Notes under the pieces: generated by a model
Database searches by the model: none
What the model was told of the DNA's origin: nothing
The model's input: the letters and a program-made list of their open reading frames with translations, nothing else
Origin: Actinomycetes bacterium
Lineage (GTDB): Bacteria > Actinomycetota > Actinomycetes > Actinomycetales > Cellulomonadaceae
Direction of reading: 5' to 3'
DNA length: 5,788 nucleotides
NCBI GenBank assembly: GCA_023412515.1
Contig: JAEYNO010000236.1
Span: forward strand, 1 to 5,788
Made by a program: the position numbers and the translations under genes
Shown here: positions 1 through 5,443 of the stretch, in pieces
Position numbering within the stretch: the stretch's first letter is position 1
How the letters are laid out: every line of letters begins with the position of its first letter

Positions 1-497
1 GCACCGAGCACGTCGCCCGCCCGCAGCACGACGTCGCCCGCGCGCACGTCCTCGCCGCGGCGCCGCACGTGCGCCCCCGCGGCGACCACGTCACCCACCC
101 GGACGCGGTCGGTGCCGCCGTCGGTGAGCTCGACCGGCAGCACCGCGTCGGCGCCGGTCGGAACGGGCGCCCCGGTCATGATCCGCGCGACCGCACCGTC
201 CGGGACGGTCACCTCGCGCGTGTCGCCGGCGGGCACGTCGTCGACGACGTCGAGCACGACCCCCGATCGCAGGTCGGCGGTGCGCACCGCGTACCCGTCC
301 ATCGCCGAGGAGTCCCACGGCGGCAGGTCGACGCCGCTGCGCACGTCGGCCGCGAGCGCGCGGCCCGCCGCCTGCGCGAGCGGCACGGTGACGACGGGCA
401 GCGACCCGGCCAGCGCCAGCACGGCCGCGGCGTGCTCGTCGAGCGAACGGACGACGCGCGGAGCCAGGTCGGCCCGCGCGGGAGGGACGTCGACCAT
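1..497 (-). CDS. moeA: Molybdopterin molybdenumtransferase MoeA, N-terminal 165 residues (3' end outside window)
   Basis: MoeA inserts molybdate into adenylylated molybdopterin to give active Moco, a late cytosolic step of the pathway. The minus-strand frame from ATG 497-495 stays open to the window edge and gives 165 residues, somewhat under half of a typical MoeA of about 400. Family hallmarks are visible: DLPPWDSSAMDGYAVR at residues 57-72, ARIMTGAPVPTGADAVLP at 104-121, and GAHVRRRGEDVRAGDVVL at 141-158, which ends near the close of the N-terminal domains. The molybdate- and MPT-binding C-terminal domains lie outside the window. The start is supported by conserved sequence beginning soon after it, by the lack of an upstream in-frame start with a ribosome binding site, and by a -10-like TAGGTT exactly 6 nt upstream, which suggests a leaderless mRNA. 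It is divergent from moaA across 81 bp. The identification is firm; only paralogue choice (MoeA versus a Glp/gephyrin-like copy) is open. Confidence 0.95.
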   Translation of the reverse strand, partial: MVDVPPARADLAPRVVRSLDEHAAAVLALAGSLPVVTVPLAQAAGRALAADVRSGVDLPPWDSSAMDGYAVRTADLRSGVVLDVVDDVPAGDTREVTVPDGAVARIMTGAPVPTGADAVLPVELTDGGTDRVRVGDVVAAGAHVRRRGEDVRAGDVVLRAGDVLG

Positions 498-503
498 GCG
501 CCC

Positions 504-509
504 AACCTA
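504..509 (-). promoter_or_regulatory. Predicted -10 element of a leaderless moeA promoter
   Basis: Read on the minus strand, TAGGTT is followed by exactly 6 nt (GGGCGC) and then the moeA ATG at 497. Actinobacterial sigma-A-type -10 boxes follow TANNNT, with transcription starting 7 nt after the last T, so +1 would be the A of the start codon. No Shine-Dalgarno sequence precedes the ATG. No good -35 is seen; the expected -35 position (about 527-532) overlaps the left arm of an inverted repeat. Confidence 0.6.
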
Positions 510-529
510 TCGCCGGGGGCACCCCGCCC

Positions 530-566
530 CGGACCGCCCCCTGCCATCACTCGCCGGCGCGGTCCG
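530..566. repeat. 8-bp inverted repeat between the divergent moeA and moaA promoters; candidate operator
   Basis: CGGACCGC at 530-537 and its exact reverse complement GCGGTCCG at 559-566 are separated by 21 bp. The left arm overlaps the expected -35 region of the moeA promoter, and the right arm directly abuts the -10 of moaA. The 30-bp offset between arms is about three helical turns, which would suit a dimeric or tetrameric regulator controlling both genes. In DNA this GC-rich, an 8-bp match can occur by chance, and the binding protein is unknown. A second short inverted repeat, CGGGG-GCA-CCCCG, sits at 514-526 in the moeA promoter spacer. Confidence 0.35.
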
Positions 567-572
567 TACCAT
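567..572 (+). promoter_or_regulatory. Predicted -10 element of a leaderless moaA promoter
   Basis: TACCAT is followed by 6 nt (CGTGGG) and the moaA ATG at 579, the geometry expected when transcription starts on the A of the start codon. No purine-rich Shine-Dalgarno sequence lies before the ATG, and no clear -35 is visible. Confidence 0.65.
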
Positions 573-578
573 CGTGGG

Positions 579-1628
579 ATGCGAGCCGTGAGCGCCGCGG
601 GCGGTGCGGAGCCGCGCGCGCAGGGACTGGTGGACCGGTACGGCCGGGTCGCCACCGACCTGCGCGTGTCGCTGACCGACCGGTGCAACCTGCGGTGCAC
701 CTACTGCATGCCGGCCGAGGGCCTGCCGTGGGCGCCGGACGACACGGTGCTGACCGACGCCGAGGTGGTGCGTCTCGTACGCATCGGAGTCGAGCGGCTG
801 GGCATCCGCGAGGTCCGGTTCACCGGCGGCGAGCCGCTGCTGCGTCGCGGGCTCGAGGGCATCGTGGCGGCGACCACCGCGCTGCGCACGCCGGACGGGG
901 CCCGGGTGCGTACGGCGCTGACGACGAATGCGCTGGGGCTCGACAAGCGCGCGCGGTCCCTGGCCGAGGCGGGGCTCGACCGCGTCAACGTGTCGCTCGA
1001 CTCGCTGGACCCGGAGCGGTTCGCGCGGATCGCGCGGCGCGACCGGCACGGCGACGTGCTCGCGGGCCTCGCGGCCGCTGTCGACGCGGGGCTGACGCCC
1101 GTCAAGGTCAACGCGGTGCTGCAGCGCGGCGTCAACGACGACGAGGCCGTGCCGCTGCTCGCGTGGGCGCTCGAGCACGGGTACCACCTGCGCTTCATCG
1201 AGCAGATGCCGCTGGGGCCGCACGGCTCGTGGCGGCGCGAGGACCTCGTGACGGCGCGCGAGATCCTCGACGCGTTGTCGGCCGCGTACGACCTGGTCGC
1301 CGAGCCCGACGGCGCGCGCGGCGGGGCCCCGGCCGAGACGTGGACGGTCCGGGGGCACGTGGGAGCGACGGTCGGCGTCATCGGCTCGGTCACGCGCCCG
1401 TTCTGCGGCGCGTGCGACCGGACGCGCCTGACGGCCGACGGGCAGGTGCGCAGCTGCCTGTTCGCGCGCGAGGAGGACGACCTGCGCGGGCTGCTGCGCG
1501 GCGGGGCGGACGACGTGACCGTCGCGGACGCGTGGCGCGCCGCGCAGCGCGGCAAGGCCGCGGGGCACGGCATCGACGACCCGTCGTTCCTGCAGCCGGC
1601 CCGCACGATGAGCGCGATCGGAGGATGA
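579..1628 (+). CDS. moaA: GTP 3',8-cyclase MoaA (radical SAM)
   Basis: MoaA is the radical-SAM enzyme that converts GTP to 3',8-cyclo-7,8-dihydro-GTP, the first committed step of Moco synthesis; MoaC then acts on the product. The protein has 349 residues, within the family's usual size. The N-terminal cluster motif CNLRCTYC gives C36, C40 and C43 for the SAM [4Fe-4S] cluster. FTGGEPLL at 81-88 is the SAM-binding GGEP motif, and NVSLDSLD at 137-144 is another conserved core motif. The C-terminal substrate cluster is C276, C279 and C293 within PFCGACDRTRLTADGQ and SCLF. The protein ends in Gly-Gly (348-349), the tail known to matter for MoaA activity. The frame stays open far upstream, but that stretch is antisense to moeA; ATG 579 is chosen because homology begins soon after it and a -10 box sits 6 nt upstream. 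The stop overlaps the moaD start as ATGA. Confidence 0.97.
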   Translation: MRAVSAAGGAEPRAQGLVDRYGRVATDLRVSLTDRCNLRCTYCMPAEGLPWAPDDTVLTDAEVVRLVRIGVERLGIREVRFTGGEPLLRRGLEGIVAATTALRTPDGARVRTALTTNALGLDKRARSLAEAGLDRVNVSLDSLDPERFARIARRDRHGDVLAGLAAAVDAGLTPVKVNAVLQRGVNDDEAVPLLAWALEHGYHLRFIEQMPLGPHGSWRREDLVTAREILDALSAAYDLVAEPDGARGGAPAETWTVRGHVGATVGVIGSVTRPFCGACDRTRLTADGQVRSCLFAREEDDLRGLLRGGADDVTVADAWRAAQRGKAAGHGIDDPSFLQPARTMSAIGG

Positions 1629-1918
1629 CGACGGTGGACGGCACGACAGGATCGGCGACCGGGACGCACACGGTCGAGGTGCGGTACTTCGCGGCGGCGG
1701 CCGAGGCCGCGGGGCGCGACGCCGAGCGGGTCGAGGTCCCCGCCGGTGCGAGCGTCGGCGCGCTGCTGGACCTGCTCGCCGCCCGCCACGGGGCGGCTCT
1801 GGGCGCCGTCGCGGCGCGCTGCGCGCTGCTGGTCGACGGGGTGCTGCACCGCGACCGCCACGAGCTCGTGGGCACTCCGGCGCGCGTCGACGTGCTGCCG
1901 CCCTTCGCCGGCGGCTGA
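1625..1918 (+). CDS. moaD: Molybdopterin synthase sulfur carrier subunit MoaD
   Basis: MoaD is the small ubiquitin-fold subunit of molybdopterin synthase. Its C-terminal glycine is adenylylated and thiocarboxylated, and the sulfur is passed to cyclic pyranopterin monophosphate bound by MoaE. The 97-residue product has the expected features: VEVRYFAAAAEAAG at 17-30 (first beta strand and following helix), LLVDGVLHRD at 68-77, and VDVLPPFAGG at 88-97, the conserved tail ending in Gly-Gly. ATG 1625 overlaps the moaA stop (ATGA), so the two are surely co-transcribed. The start is uncertain. GGAGG at 1620-1624 touches this ATG directly, which is too close for normal use, but lies 9 nt before an in-frame GTG at 1634; that alternative gives 94 residues. 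The first 15 or so residues lie ahead of the conserved fold in either case. Its partner moaE lies immediately downstream on the opposite strand. Confidence 0.93.
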   Translation: MTTVDGTTGSATGTHTVEVRYFAAAAEAAGRDAERVEVPAGASVGALLDLLAARHGAALGAVAARCALLVDGVLHRDRHELVGTPARVDVLPPFAGG

Positions 1919-1921
1919 GCG

Positions 1922-1936
1922 GCCGTCGTCGACGGC
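1922..1936. terminator. Possible short bidirectional terminator hairpin between convergent moaD and moaE
   Basis: The 29-nt gap between the two stop codons contains GCCGTC-GTC-GACGGC, a perfect 6-bp stem with a 3-nt loop. It is well placed to end transcription from both sides. There is no T-tract on either strand, so it is not a classical intrinsic terminator, and short GC palindromes are common in such DNA. Confidence 0.3.
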
Positions 1937-1947
1937 GGAGGCGCGCG

Positions 1948-2403
1948 TCAGGCGCTGTTGACCCACTCGTGACCGCCGGCGGTCAGGTCCTGCCGCTTCC
2001 ACACCGGCAGGTGCTCCTTGACCTCGTCGACGAGCAGCGCGGCGGCCTCGAACGCCTCGCGGCGGTGCGCGGCCGACACCGCGACGCCCAGAGCGCACTC
2101 CCCCACGGCGAGCGTGCCGACCCGGTGCACGACCGCGACGGCGTCGACGGCGCTGCGGGCCGTGACGTCGGCGACGACCCGCGCGATGACGGCGCCCGCG
2201 TCGGGGTGGGCGACGTACTCCAGCCCCGTCACGCCCTGGCCGTGGTCGTGGTCGCGCACGACGCCCGCGAACGTGACGACGGCGCCGGCGGCGTCGTCCC
2301 CGACGGCGTCCGCGAGCGCGGCGACGTCGACGCGTGCGGTCGTGACGTCGGCGGCGACGACGCGGCGTGCCGGAGGGTGCAGGCGCGAGGTGTCGTGGGG
2401 CAC
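1948..2403 (-). CDS. moaE: Molybdopterin synthase catalytic subunit MoaE
   Basis: MoaE is the large subunit of molybdopterin synthase. It binds cyclic pyranopterin monophosphate and receives sulfur from the MoaD thiocarboxylate to form the dithiolene. From GTG 2403 the product is 151 residues, normal for the family. Motifs seen are AVVTFAGVVRDHDHG at 41-55, LEYVAHP at 61-67, VVHRVGTLAVGE at 91-102, AAHRREAF at 111-118 and VKEHLPVWKRQ at 128-138, with WVNSA at the C-terminus. By spacing, K129 and K136 match the two active-site lysines of E. coli MoaE (K119 and K126). The GTG is chosen because homology begins shortly after it and TACCCT sits 6 nt upstream; further upstream the open frame has no MoaE-like sequence and runs antisense to the regulator gene. 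Although moaD and moaE products work as one enzyme, here they are convergent and separately promoted. Confidence 0.95.
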   Translation of the reverse strand: MPHDTSRLHPPARRVVAADVTTARVDVAALADAVGDDAAGAVVTFAGVVRDHDHGQGVTGLEYVAHPDAGAVIARVVADVTARSAVDAVAVVHRVGTLAVGECALGVAVSAAHRREAFEAAALLVDEVKEHLPVWKRQDLTAGGHEWVNSA

Positions 2404-2409
2404 GGGTCC

Positions 2410-2415
2410 AGGGTA
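2410..2415 (-). promoter_or_regulatory. Predicted -10 element of a leaderless moaE promoter
   Basis: On the minus strand, TACCCT is followed by 6 nt (GGACCC) and the moaE GTG at 2403-2401, so transcription would begin at the G of the start codon. There is no convincing Shine-Dalgarno or -35. Two direct copies of CCGCAC lie a little upstream in the gap, at 2422-2427 and 2435-2440 on the plus strand. Confidence 0.6.
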
Positions 2416-2473
2416 GGCAGTCCGCACGGCAGGGCCGCACCGCGACGACCACGCCGACGACGCGCTCCGCGGA

Positions 2474-2535
2474 TGCGGTTGTCGACGGCGTGCACTGCCG
2501 CATCTGCGGTCGTCGTCTCGTACTGTTGCCGCATG
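2474..2535. repeat. Imperfect 31-bp tandem repeat with TGCGG/CCGCA half-sites; candidate operator of the regulator-modABC operon
   Basis: Two 31-bp units lie end to end, at 2474-2504 and 2505-2535. Both begin with TGCGGTYGTCG (10 of 11 bases alike) and both contain TGCCGCAT in the same place near the end; the middles differ. By my hand alignment 19 of 31 positions match. Each unit therefore carries a TGCGG half-site and an inverted CCGCA half-site 24 bp apart. At the junction the half-sites form CCGCA-TC-TGCGG (2498-2509). The second unit covers the predicted -10, the transcription start and the first codon of the HTH-TOBE gene. That placement fits autorepression by its product. The binding protein is inferred, not shown. 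Confidence 0.45.
2521..2526 (+). promoter_or_regulatory. Predicted -10 element of the leaderless regulator-modABC operon promoter
   Basis: TACTGT is followed by 6 nt (TGCCGC) and the ATG at 2533. There is no Shine-Dalgarno sequence before this ATG. The box lies inside the second unit of the 31-bp repeat, so a protein bound there would block RNA polymerase. No clear -35 is seen. Confidence 0.6.
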
Positions 2536-2931
2536 CCGACCTACCGCGTGAGCGAGGCCGCGACCCTCCTGGGCGTGAGCGACGACACCGTGCGCCGGTG
2601 GATCGAGGCGGGACGGCTCGCGTCGACCCGCGACGGCACGGGGCACCACGGCGTCGACGGCGTCGCGCTCGCGCGGCTCGCGCAGGAGCTCGGCACCGAG
2701 CCCGAGCCCGGCGGCGACCAGCGCTCGACCCGCAACCGGCTGCGCGGGATCGTCACACGCGTCGTGCGCGACACCGTGATGGCGCAGGTCGAGATCCAGG
2801 CAGGCCCCTACCGCCTCGTGTCGCTCATCAGCCGCGAGGCCGCCGACGACCTCGGCCTCGAGCCCGGTGTCGTGGCCGTCGCCTCCGTCAAGGCGACCAA
2901 CGTCGCCGTCGAGCACGTGGAGACCCGGTGA
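2533..2931 (+). CDS. Helix-turn-helix/TOBE (Mop) domain protein, probable molybdate-responsive regulator
   Basis: This 132-residue protein joins two recognisable domains. Residues 1-50 are a MerR/excisionase-type (HTH_17) DNA-binding domain, with YRVSEAATLLGVSDDTVRRWIEAGRL at its core (read as two parts, 4-18 and 19-29). Residues about 67-130 are a single Mop/TOBE domain: NRLRGIVTRVVRDTVMAQVE, then LVSLISREAADDLGLEPG, then SVKATNVAVEH. Mop domains bind molybdate or tungstate, usually in oligomers. The link between them (51-66) is Glu/Pro/Gly-rich. As first gene of the modABC operon, overlapping modA by 4 nt (GTGA), it is most likely a molybdate sensor for this operon, in the role of E. coli ModE but with a different HTH type. 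Repeats over its own promoter suggest autoregulation. It could instead be mainly a molybdate store, but the HTH argues against that. ATG 2533 fits the start of the HTH domain and the -10 box 6 nt upstream. Confidence 0.9.
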   Translation: MPTYRVSEAATLLGVSDDTVRRWIEAGRLASTRDGTGHHGVDGVALARLAQELGTEPEPGGDQRSTRNRLRGIVTRVVRDTVMAQVEIQAGPYRLVSLISREAADDLGLEPGVVAVASVKATNVAVEHVETR

Positions 2932-3797
2932 CCGTCCCGCACGCCCCGCTCCTGCGGGGCGGCCCGTCGTCCCCCAGCACGCTCCGCACGGCCCCCGTCG
3001 CGCTGCTCGTGGCCGCCCTCGCGCTCACGGGCTGCTCCGCGACGGGCTCCGCAACCCCCGACGCCGGCCCCAGCGCCGTGACCCCGACGCCGGGCGCGAG
3101 CACCGCCGCGCCGCCCGACGAGACGCTCGAGGGGACCCTCGTGGTGCTCGCCGCGGCCTCGCTCACCGACGTCGTGACCGACCTCGCCGGCGCGCTCGAG
3201 GCCGAGCACCCCGGCCTGACCGTGCGGACGAGCTTCGGCGCCAGCTCGGCCCTGGCCACGCAGGTCGTCAGCGGCGCCCCCGCCGACGTGATCGTCACCG
3301 CGAGCCCCGCGACCATGACGACGGTGACCGACGCGCTCGGCGGCGACCCCGTCGTCGTGGCGACCAACCAGCTGCAGATCGCGGTGCCCACCGGCAACCC
3401 CGGCGGCGTCACGACGCTCGCCGACCTCGCCGACCCCGCCCGGACCGTCGCGCTGTGCGCCGCCGAGGTGCCGTGCGGCGCGGTCGGCGCCCAGGTCCTG
3501 GCGAAGGCCGGTGTGACACCCGCGCCCGACACGCTCGAGCAGGACGTGCGCGCGGTCCTGACGCGTCTGCAGCTCGACGAGGCCGACGCTGGCCTGGTCT
3601 ACCGGACGGACGTCATCGCGGCCGACGGCGCGGTCGAGGGCATCGACGTCCCCGCCGACGTCCAGGTGCCGACCGACTACGCCGCGCTCGTCGTGCTCGA
3701 CGCCCCGCACCCGCGGGCCGCCGCCGCGTTCGTCGCGCTGCTCCAGGGGCCGGTCGGTCGCCGGGCGCTCGAGGACGCCGGGTTCGACGTCCCGTGA
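2928..3797 (+). CDS. modA: Molybdate ABC transporter substrate-binding lipoprotein ModA
   Basis: ModA captures molybdate (and often tungstate) outside the membrane and delivers it to ModB. The product has 289 residues. A hydrophobic stretch at about 22-34 leads to the lipobox LTGC with C36, so it is predicted to be a lipid-anchored protein exported by signal peptidase II processing. Residues 37-68 form an Ala/Pro/Thr-rich linker. The periplasmic-binding fold follows: VVLAAASLTDV at 72-82, SFGASSALATQV at 102-113, APADVIVTAS at 117-126 and EADAGLVYRTDV at 218-229, the serines and Tyr region being those that hold the oxyanion in ModA proteins. C177 and C183 (CAAEVPC) may form a disulfide. The GTG start overlaps the regulator's stop (GTGA) and has GGAG 5 nt upstream. 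Its stop overlaps the modB start in the same way. Confidence 0.95.
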   Translation: MTVPHAPLLRGGPSSPSTLRTAPVALLVAALALTGCSATGSATPDAGPSAVTPTPGASTAAPPDETLEGTLVVLAAASLTDVVTDLAGALEAEHPGLTVRTSFGASSALATQVVSGAPADVIVTASPATMTTVTDALGGDPVVVATNQLQIAVPTGNPGGVTTLADLADPARTVALCAAEVPCGAVGAQVLAKAGVTPAPDTLEQDVRAVLTRLQLDEADAGLVYRTDVIAADGAVEGIDVPADVQVPTDYAALVVLDAPHPRAAAAFVALLQGPVGRRALEDAGFDVP

Positions 3798-4711
3798 CCA
3801 CCCCCGCCGCGACGGGCGACGTGCCCGCACCGACCGGTACGGGCACGTCGCCGTCGCCCGGTGCCGGTCGGAGGCCTGAGAGGCTCGTCCGGCGCCGACC
3901 GCCGGTCGGCACGCTCGTCCTGGGCGCGCTGGCGGCCGTCGGGCTCGCGCTGCTCGTGCTGCCGCTCGTCGCGCTGCTCGCCGCGACCCCGTGGGGCGAC
4001 CTGCTCCGACTGGTCGCGGACCCGGCCGTCGTCGAGGCGATGCGGCTGTCGGTCGTCACGGCGGGCTGCACGACGGCGGTCTGCCTGGTCGTGGGTGTCC
4101 CGCTGGCGTGGGTCCTGGCCCGGGACGACCTGCCCGGGGTCTGGCTGGTCCGGTCGCTGGTGACGGTGCCGCTGGTGCTGCCCCCCGTGGTGGGCGGCGT
4201 CGCGCTGCTGCTGCTGCTGGGCCGCCGCGGGCTGCTCGGGTCGCGCCTGGACGCGTGGTTCGGCGTGACGGTCCCGTTCACGTCGGTCGCGGTCGTCCTC
4301 GCCCAGGTGTTCGTGGCGCTGCCGTTCCTCGTGCTCACCGTCGAGGGGGCGTTGCGCGGGGCCGACCGCCGCCGGGCCCTCGTGGCCGAGACGCTCGGCG
4401 CGTCCCCCGCCTACGTCCTGCGCCGTGTCACCCTCCCGTCGGTCGCACCGGGCGTCGCGGCCGGTGCGGCGTTGTGCTTCACGCGCGCGCTCGGGGAGTT
4501 CGGCGCGACCGTCACGTTCGCGGGGAACTTCCCCGGGACCACACGGACGGTCCCGCTCGCCGTGTACCTCGCGATGGACGCCGCTCCCGAGCAGGCCGTC
4601 GCGATGTCGGTGCTGCTGCTGGCCGTGTCGGTGGCGGTCCTGGTCGCGATGCGAGGGCGGTGGGTCGGCGGCCTGCCGGGCCGGGGGCGCACCCGGAGGG
4701 GGGCCCGATGA
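3794..4711 (+). CDS. modB: Molybdate ABC transporter permease ModB
   Basis: ModB forms the membrane channel of the molybdate importer, working as a dimer with two ModC subunits. The product is 305 residues. It begins with a Pro/Thr/Gly-rich, probably disordered cytoplasmic extension (1-30), then Arg-rich residues (26-35), which makes it longer than E. coli ModB (about 230). Hydrophobic segments lie near 39-63, 85-108, 122-143, 162-185, 210-230 and 267-286. The EAA-type loop that contacts ModC is AETLGASPAYVLRRVTLP (198-215). The family signature RALGEFGATVTFAGN (231-245) and the following TRTVPLAVYLAMD (250-262) are characteristic of molybdate permeases. The C-terminus is short, basic and cytoplasmic. 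GTG 3794 overlaps the modA stop (GTGA); no strong Shine-Dalgarno is seen, so translation is probably coupled. The stop overlaps modC as ATGA. Confidence 0.95.
   Translation: MTTPAATGDVPAPTGTGTSPSPGAGRRPERLVRRRPPVGTLVLGALAAVGLALLVLPLVALLAATPWGDLLRLVADPAVVEAMRLSVVTAGCTTAVCLVVGVPLAWVLARDDLPGVWLVRSLVTVPLVLPPVVGGVALLLLLGRRGLLGSRLDAWFGVTVPFTSVAVVLAQVFVALPFLVLTVEGALRGADRRRALVAETLGASPAYVLRRVTLPSVAPGVAAGAALCFTRALGEFGATVTFAGNFPGTTRTVPLAVYLAMDAAPEQAVAMSVLLLAVSVAVLVAMRGRWVGGLPGRGRTRRGAR
4695..4700 (+). promoter_or_regulatory. Strong ribosome binding site of modC
   Basis: GGAGGG lies 7 nt before the modC ATG at 4708, inside the end of modB. It is the clearest well-spaced Shine-Dalgarno in the window and fixes the modC start. 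It contrasts with the operon-head genes, which have none. Confidence 0.7.
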
Positions 4712-5427
4712 CGCTCGACGCGCACGTCGTCGTCGACCGCGGGGCGTTCTCGCTCGACGTCCGGCTGACCATCCCCCCGGGGCGGGTGCTCGCCGTCATG
4801 GGCCCGAACGGCAGCGGCAAGTCCACGCTGCTGGAGTCCCTGGCCGGGATCGTCGCCCTGGCGGCGGGCTACGTGCGTCTTGACGGCACCGTGCTCGACG
4901 ACGTCGCGACGGGTGCGACGGTCCCGCCACGGCATCGTGCGCTCGGCGTCGCACTGCAGGACGGGGCGCTGTTCGGGCACCTGTCGGCACGTGAGAACGT
5001 CGCGTTCGGACCGCGCGCGCAGGGCACGCGGGCGCGTGAGGCGCGCGCGGCCGCCGACGTGCTGCTGGCCGAGCTCGGGCTCGCCACCCACACCCGCGCG
5101 CGCGCCGACAGGCTGTCCGGTGGCCAGGGGCAGCGCGTGGCGATCGCCCGTGCGCTCGCCGTGCAGCCGCGCGCACTGCTGCTCGACGAGCCGTTCGGCG
5201 CCCTCGACGCCGAGAACCGGACGCACGTGCGCGACGTCGTCCGGCGCCACGTCGCGCGCGGCCTGCCGACGCTGCTCGTGACGCACGACCTGCGCGACGC
5301 GCTCGAGCTGGCCGACGAGCTGCTCGTCCTCGAGGACGGCCGCACGGCGCAACGAGGTACGCCGCAGGAGGTCGCCGCCGACCCCGCGACGACCTACGCC
5401 GCACGCGTGGCCGCCGCCGTCGCGTGA
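4708..5427 (+). CDS. modC: Molybdate ABC transporter ATP-binding protein ModC, without TOBE domain
   Basis: ModC is the cytoplasmic ATPase that powers molybdate import through ModB. All ABC ATPase motifs are present: Walker A GPNGSGKST at 32-40 (K38), Q-loop Q84 in ALQDGALF, signature LSGGQ at 136-140 followed by GQRVAIARAL, Walker B ALLLDEP at 156-162 (catalytic E161), D-loop GALD and the switch histidine H193 in VTHD. The product is 239 residues and ends shortly after the ATPase domain. E. coli ModC is about 350 residues because it carries a C-terminal TOBE domain that binds oxyanion; that domain is absent here, with no sign of frameshift, as mobA begins 16 nt after the stop. Position after modA and modB, with an ATGA overlap, assigns molybdate as substrate; from sequence alone a sulfate or tungstate ATPase would look similar. 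Confidence 0.93.
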   Translation: MTLDAHVVVDRGAFSLDVRLTIPPGRVLAVMGPNGSGKSTLLESLAGIVALAAGYVRLDGTVLDDVATGATVPPRHRALGVALQDGALFGHLSARENVAFGPRAQGTRAREARAAADVLLAELGLATHTRARADRLSGGQGQRVAIARALAVQPRALLLDEPFGALDAENRTHVRDVVRRHVARGLPTLLVTHDLRDALELADELLVLEDGRTAQRGTPQEVAADPATTYAARVAAAVA

Positions 5428-5431
5428 CGCG

Positions 5432-5437
5432 TAGCGT
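5432..5437 (+). promoter_or_regulatory. Predicted -10 element of a leaderless mobA promoter
   Basis: TAGCGT sits in the 16-nt gap after modC, followed by 6 nt (GGCGCC) and the mobA GTG at 5444. No Shine-Dalgarno precedes the GTG. mobA may thus have its own promoter besides read-through from the mod operon. The box itself is GC-rich and could be fortuitous on its own; the shared spacing with four other genes here is what supports it. Confidence 0.5.
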
Positions 5438-5443
5438 GGCGCC

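Noticed and set aside
69..578. In-frame 170-residue extension of moaA upstream of ATG 579.
   Set aside because: It is antisense to moeA, low-complexity Arg/Gly/His-rich and without MoaA homology. The predicted promoter lies just before 579.
498..578. Moco riboswitch upstream of moaA or moeA.
   Set aside because: The whole divergent gap is 81 bp, both genes look leaderless, and the large conserved Moco RNA fold would not fit in a 5' UTR here.
701..2503. Long minus-strand open frame of 600 codons across moaA, moaD and the moaE region.
   Set aside because: Composition is Arg/Ala/Ser/Pro-rich with no recognisable domain. It is a shadow of GC-biased codons in moaA and moaD, with MoaE encoded in another frame.
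4708..5427. ModC truncated by frameshift, with its TOBE domain lost or encoded downstream.
   Set aside because: The sequence after the stop is the mobA start in a normal frame, and no TOBE-like residues appear in any frame before it. The short form looks genuine.
5428..5443. Terminator between modC and mobA.
   Set aside because: The gap is only 16 nt, with no stem-loop or T-run; it holds a -10-like box instead.
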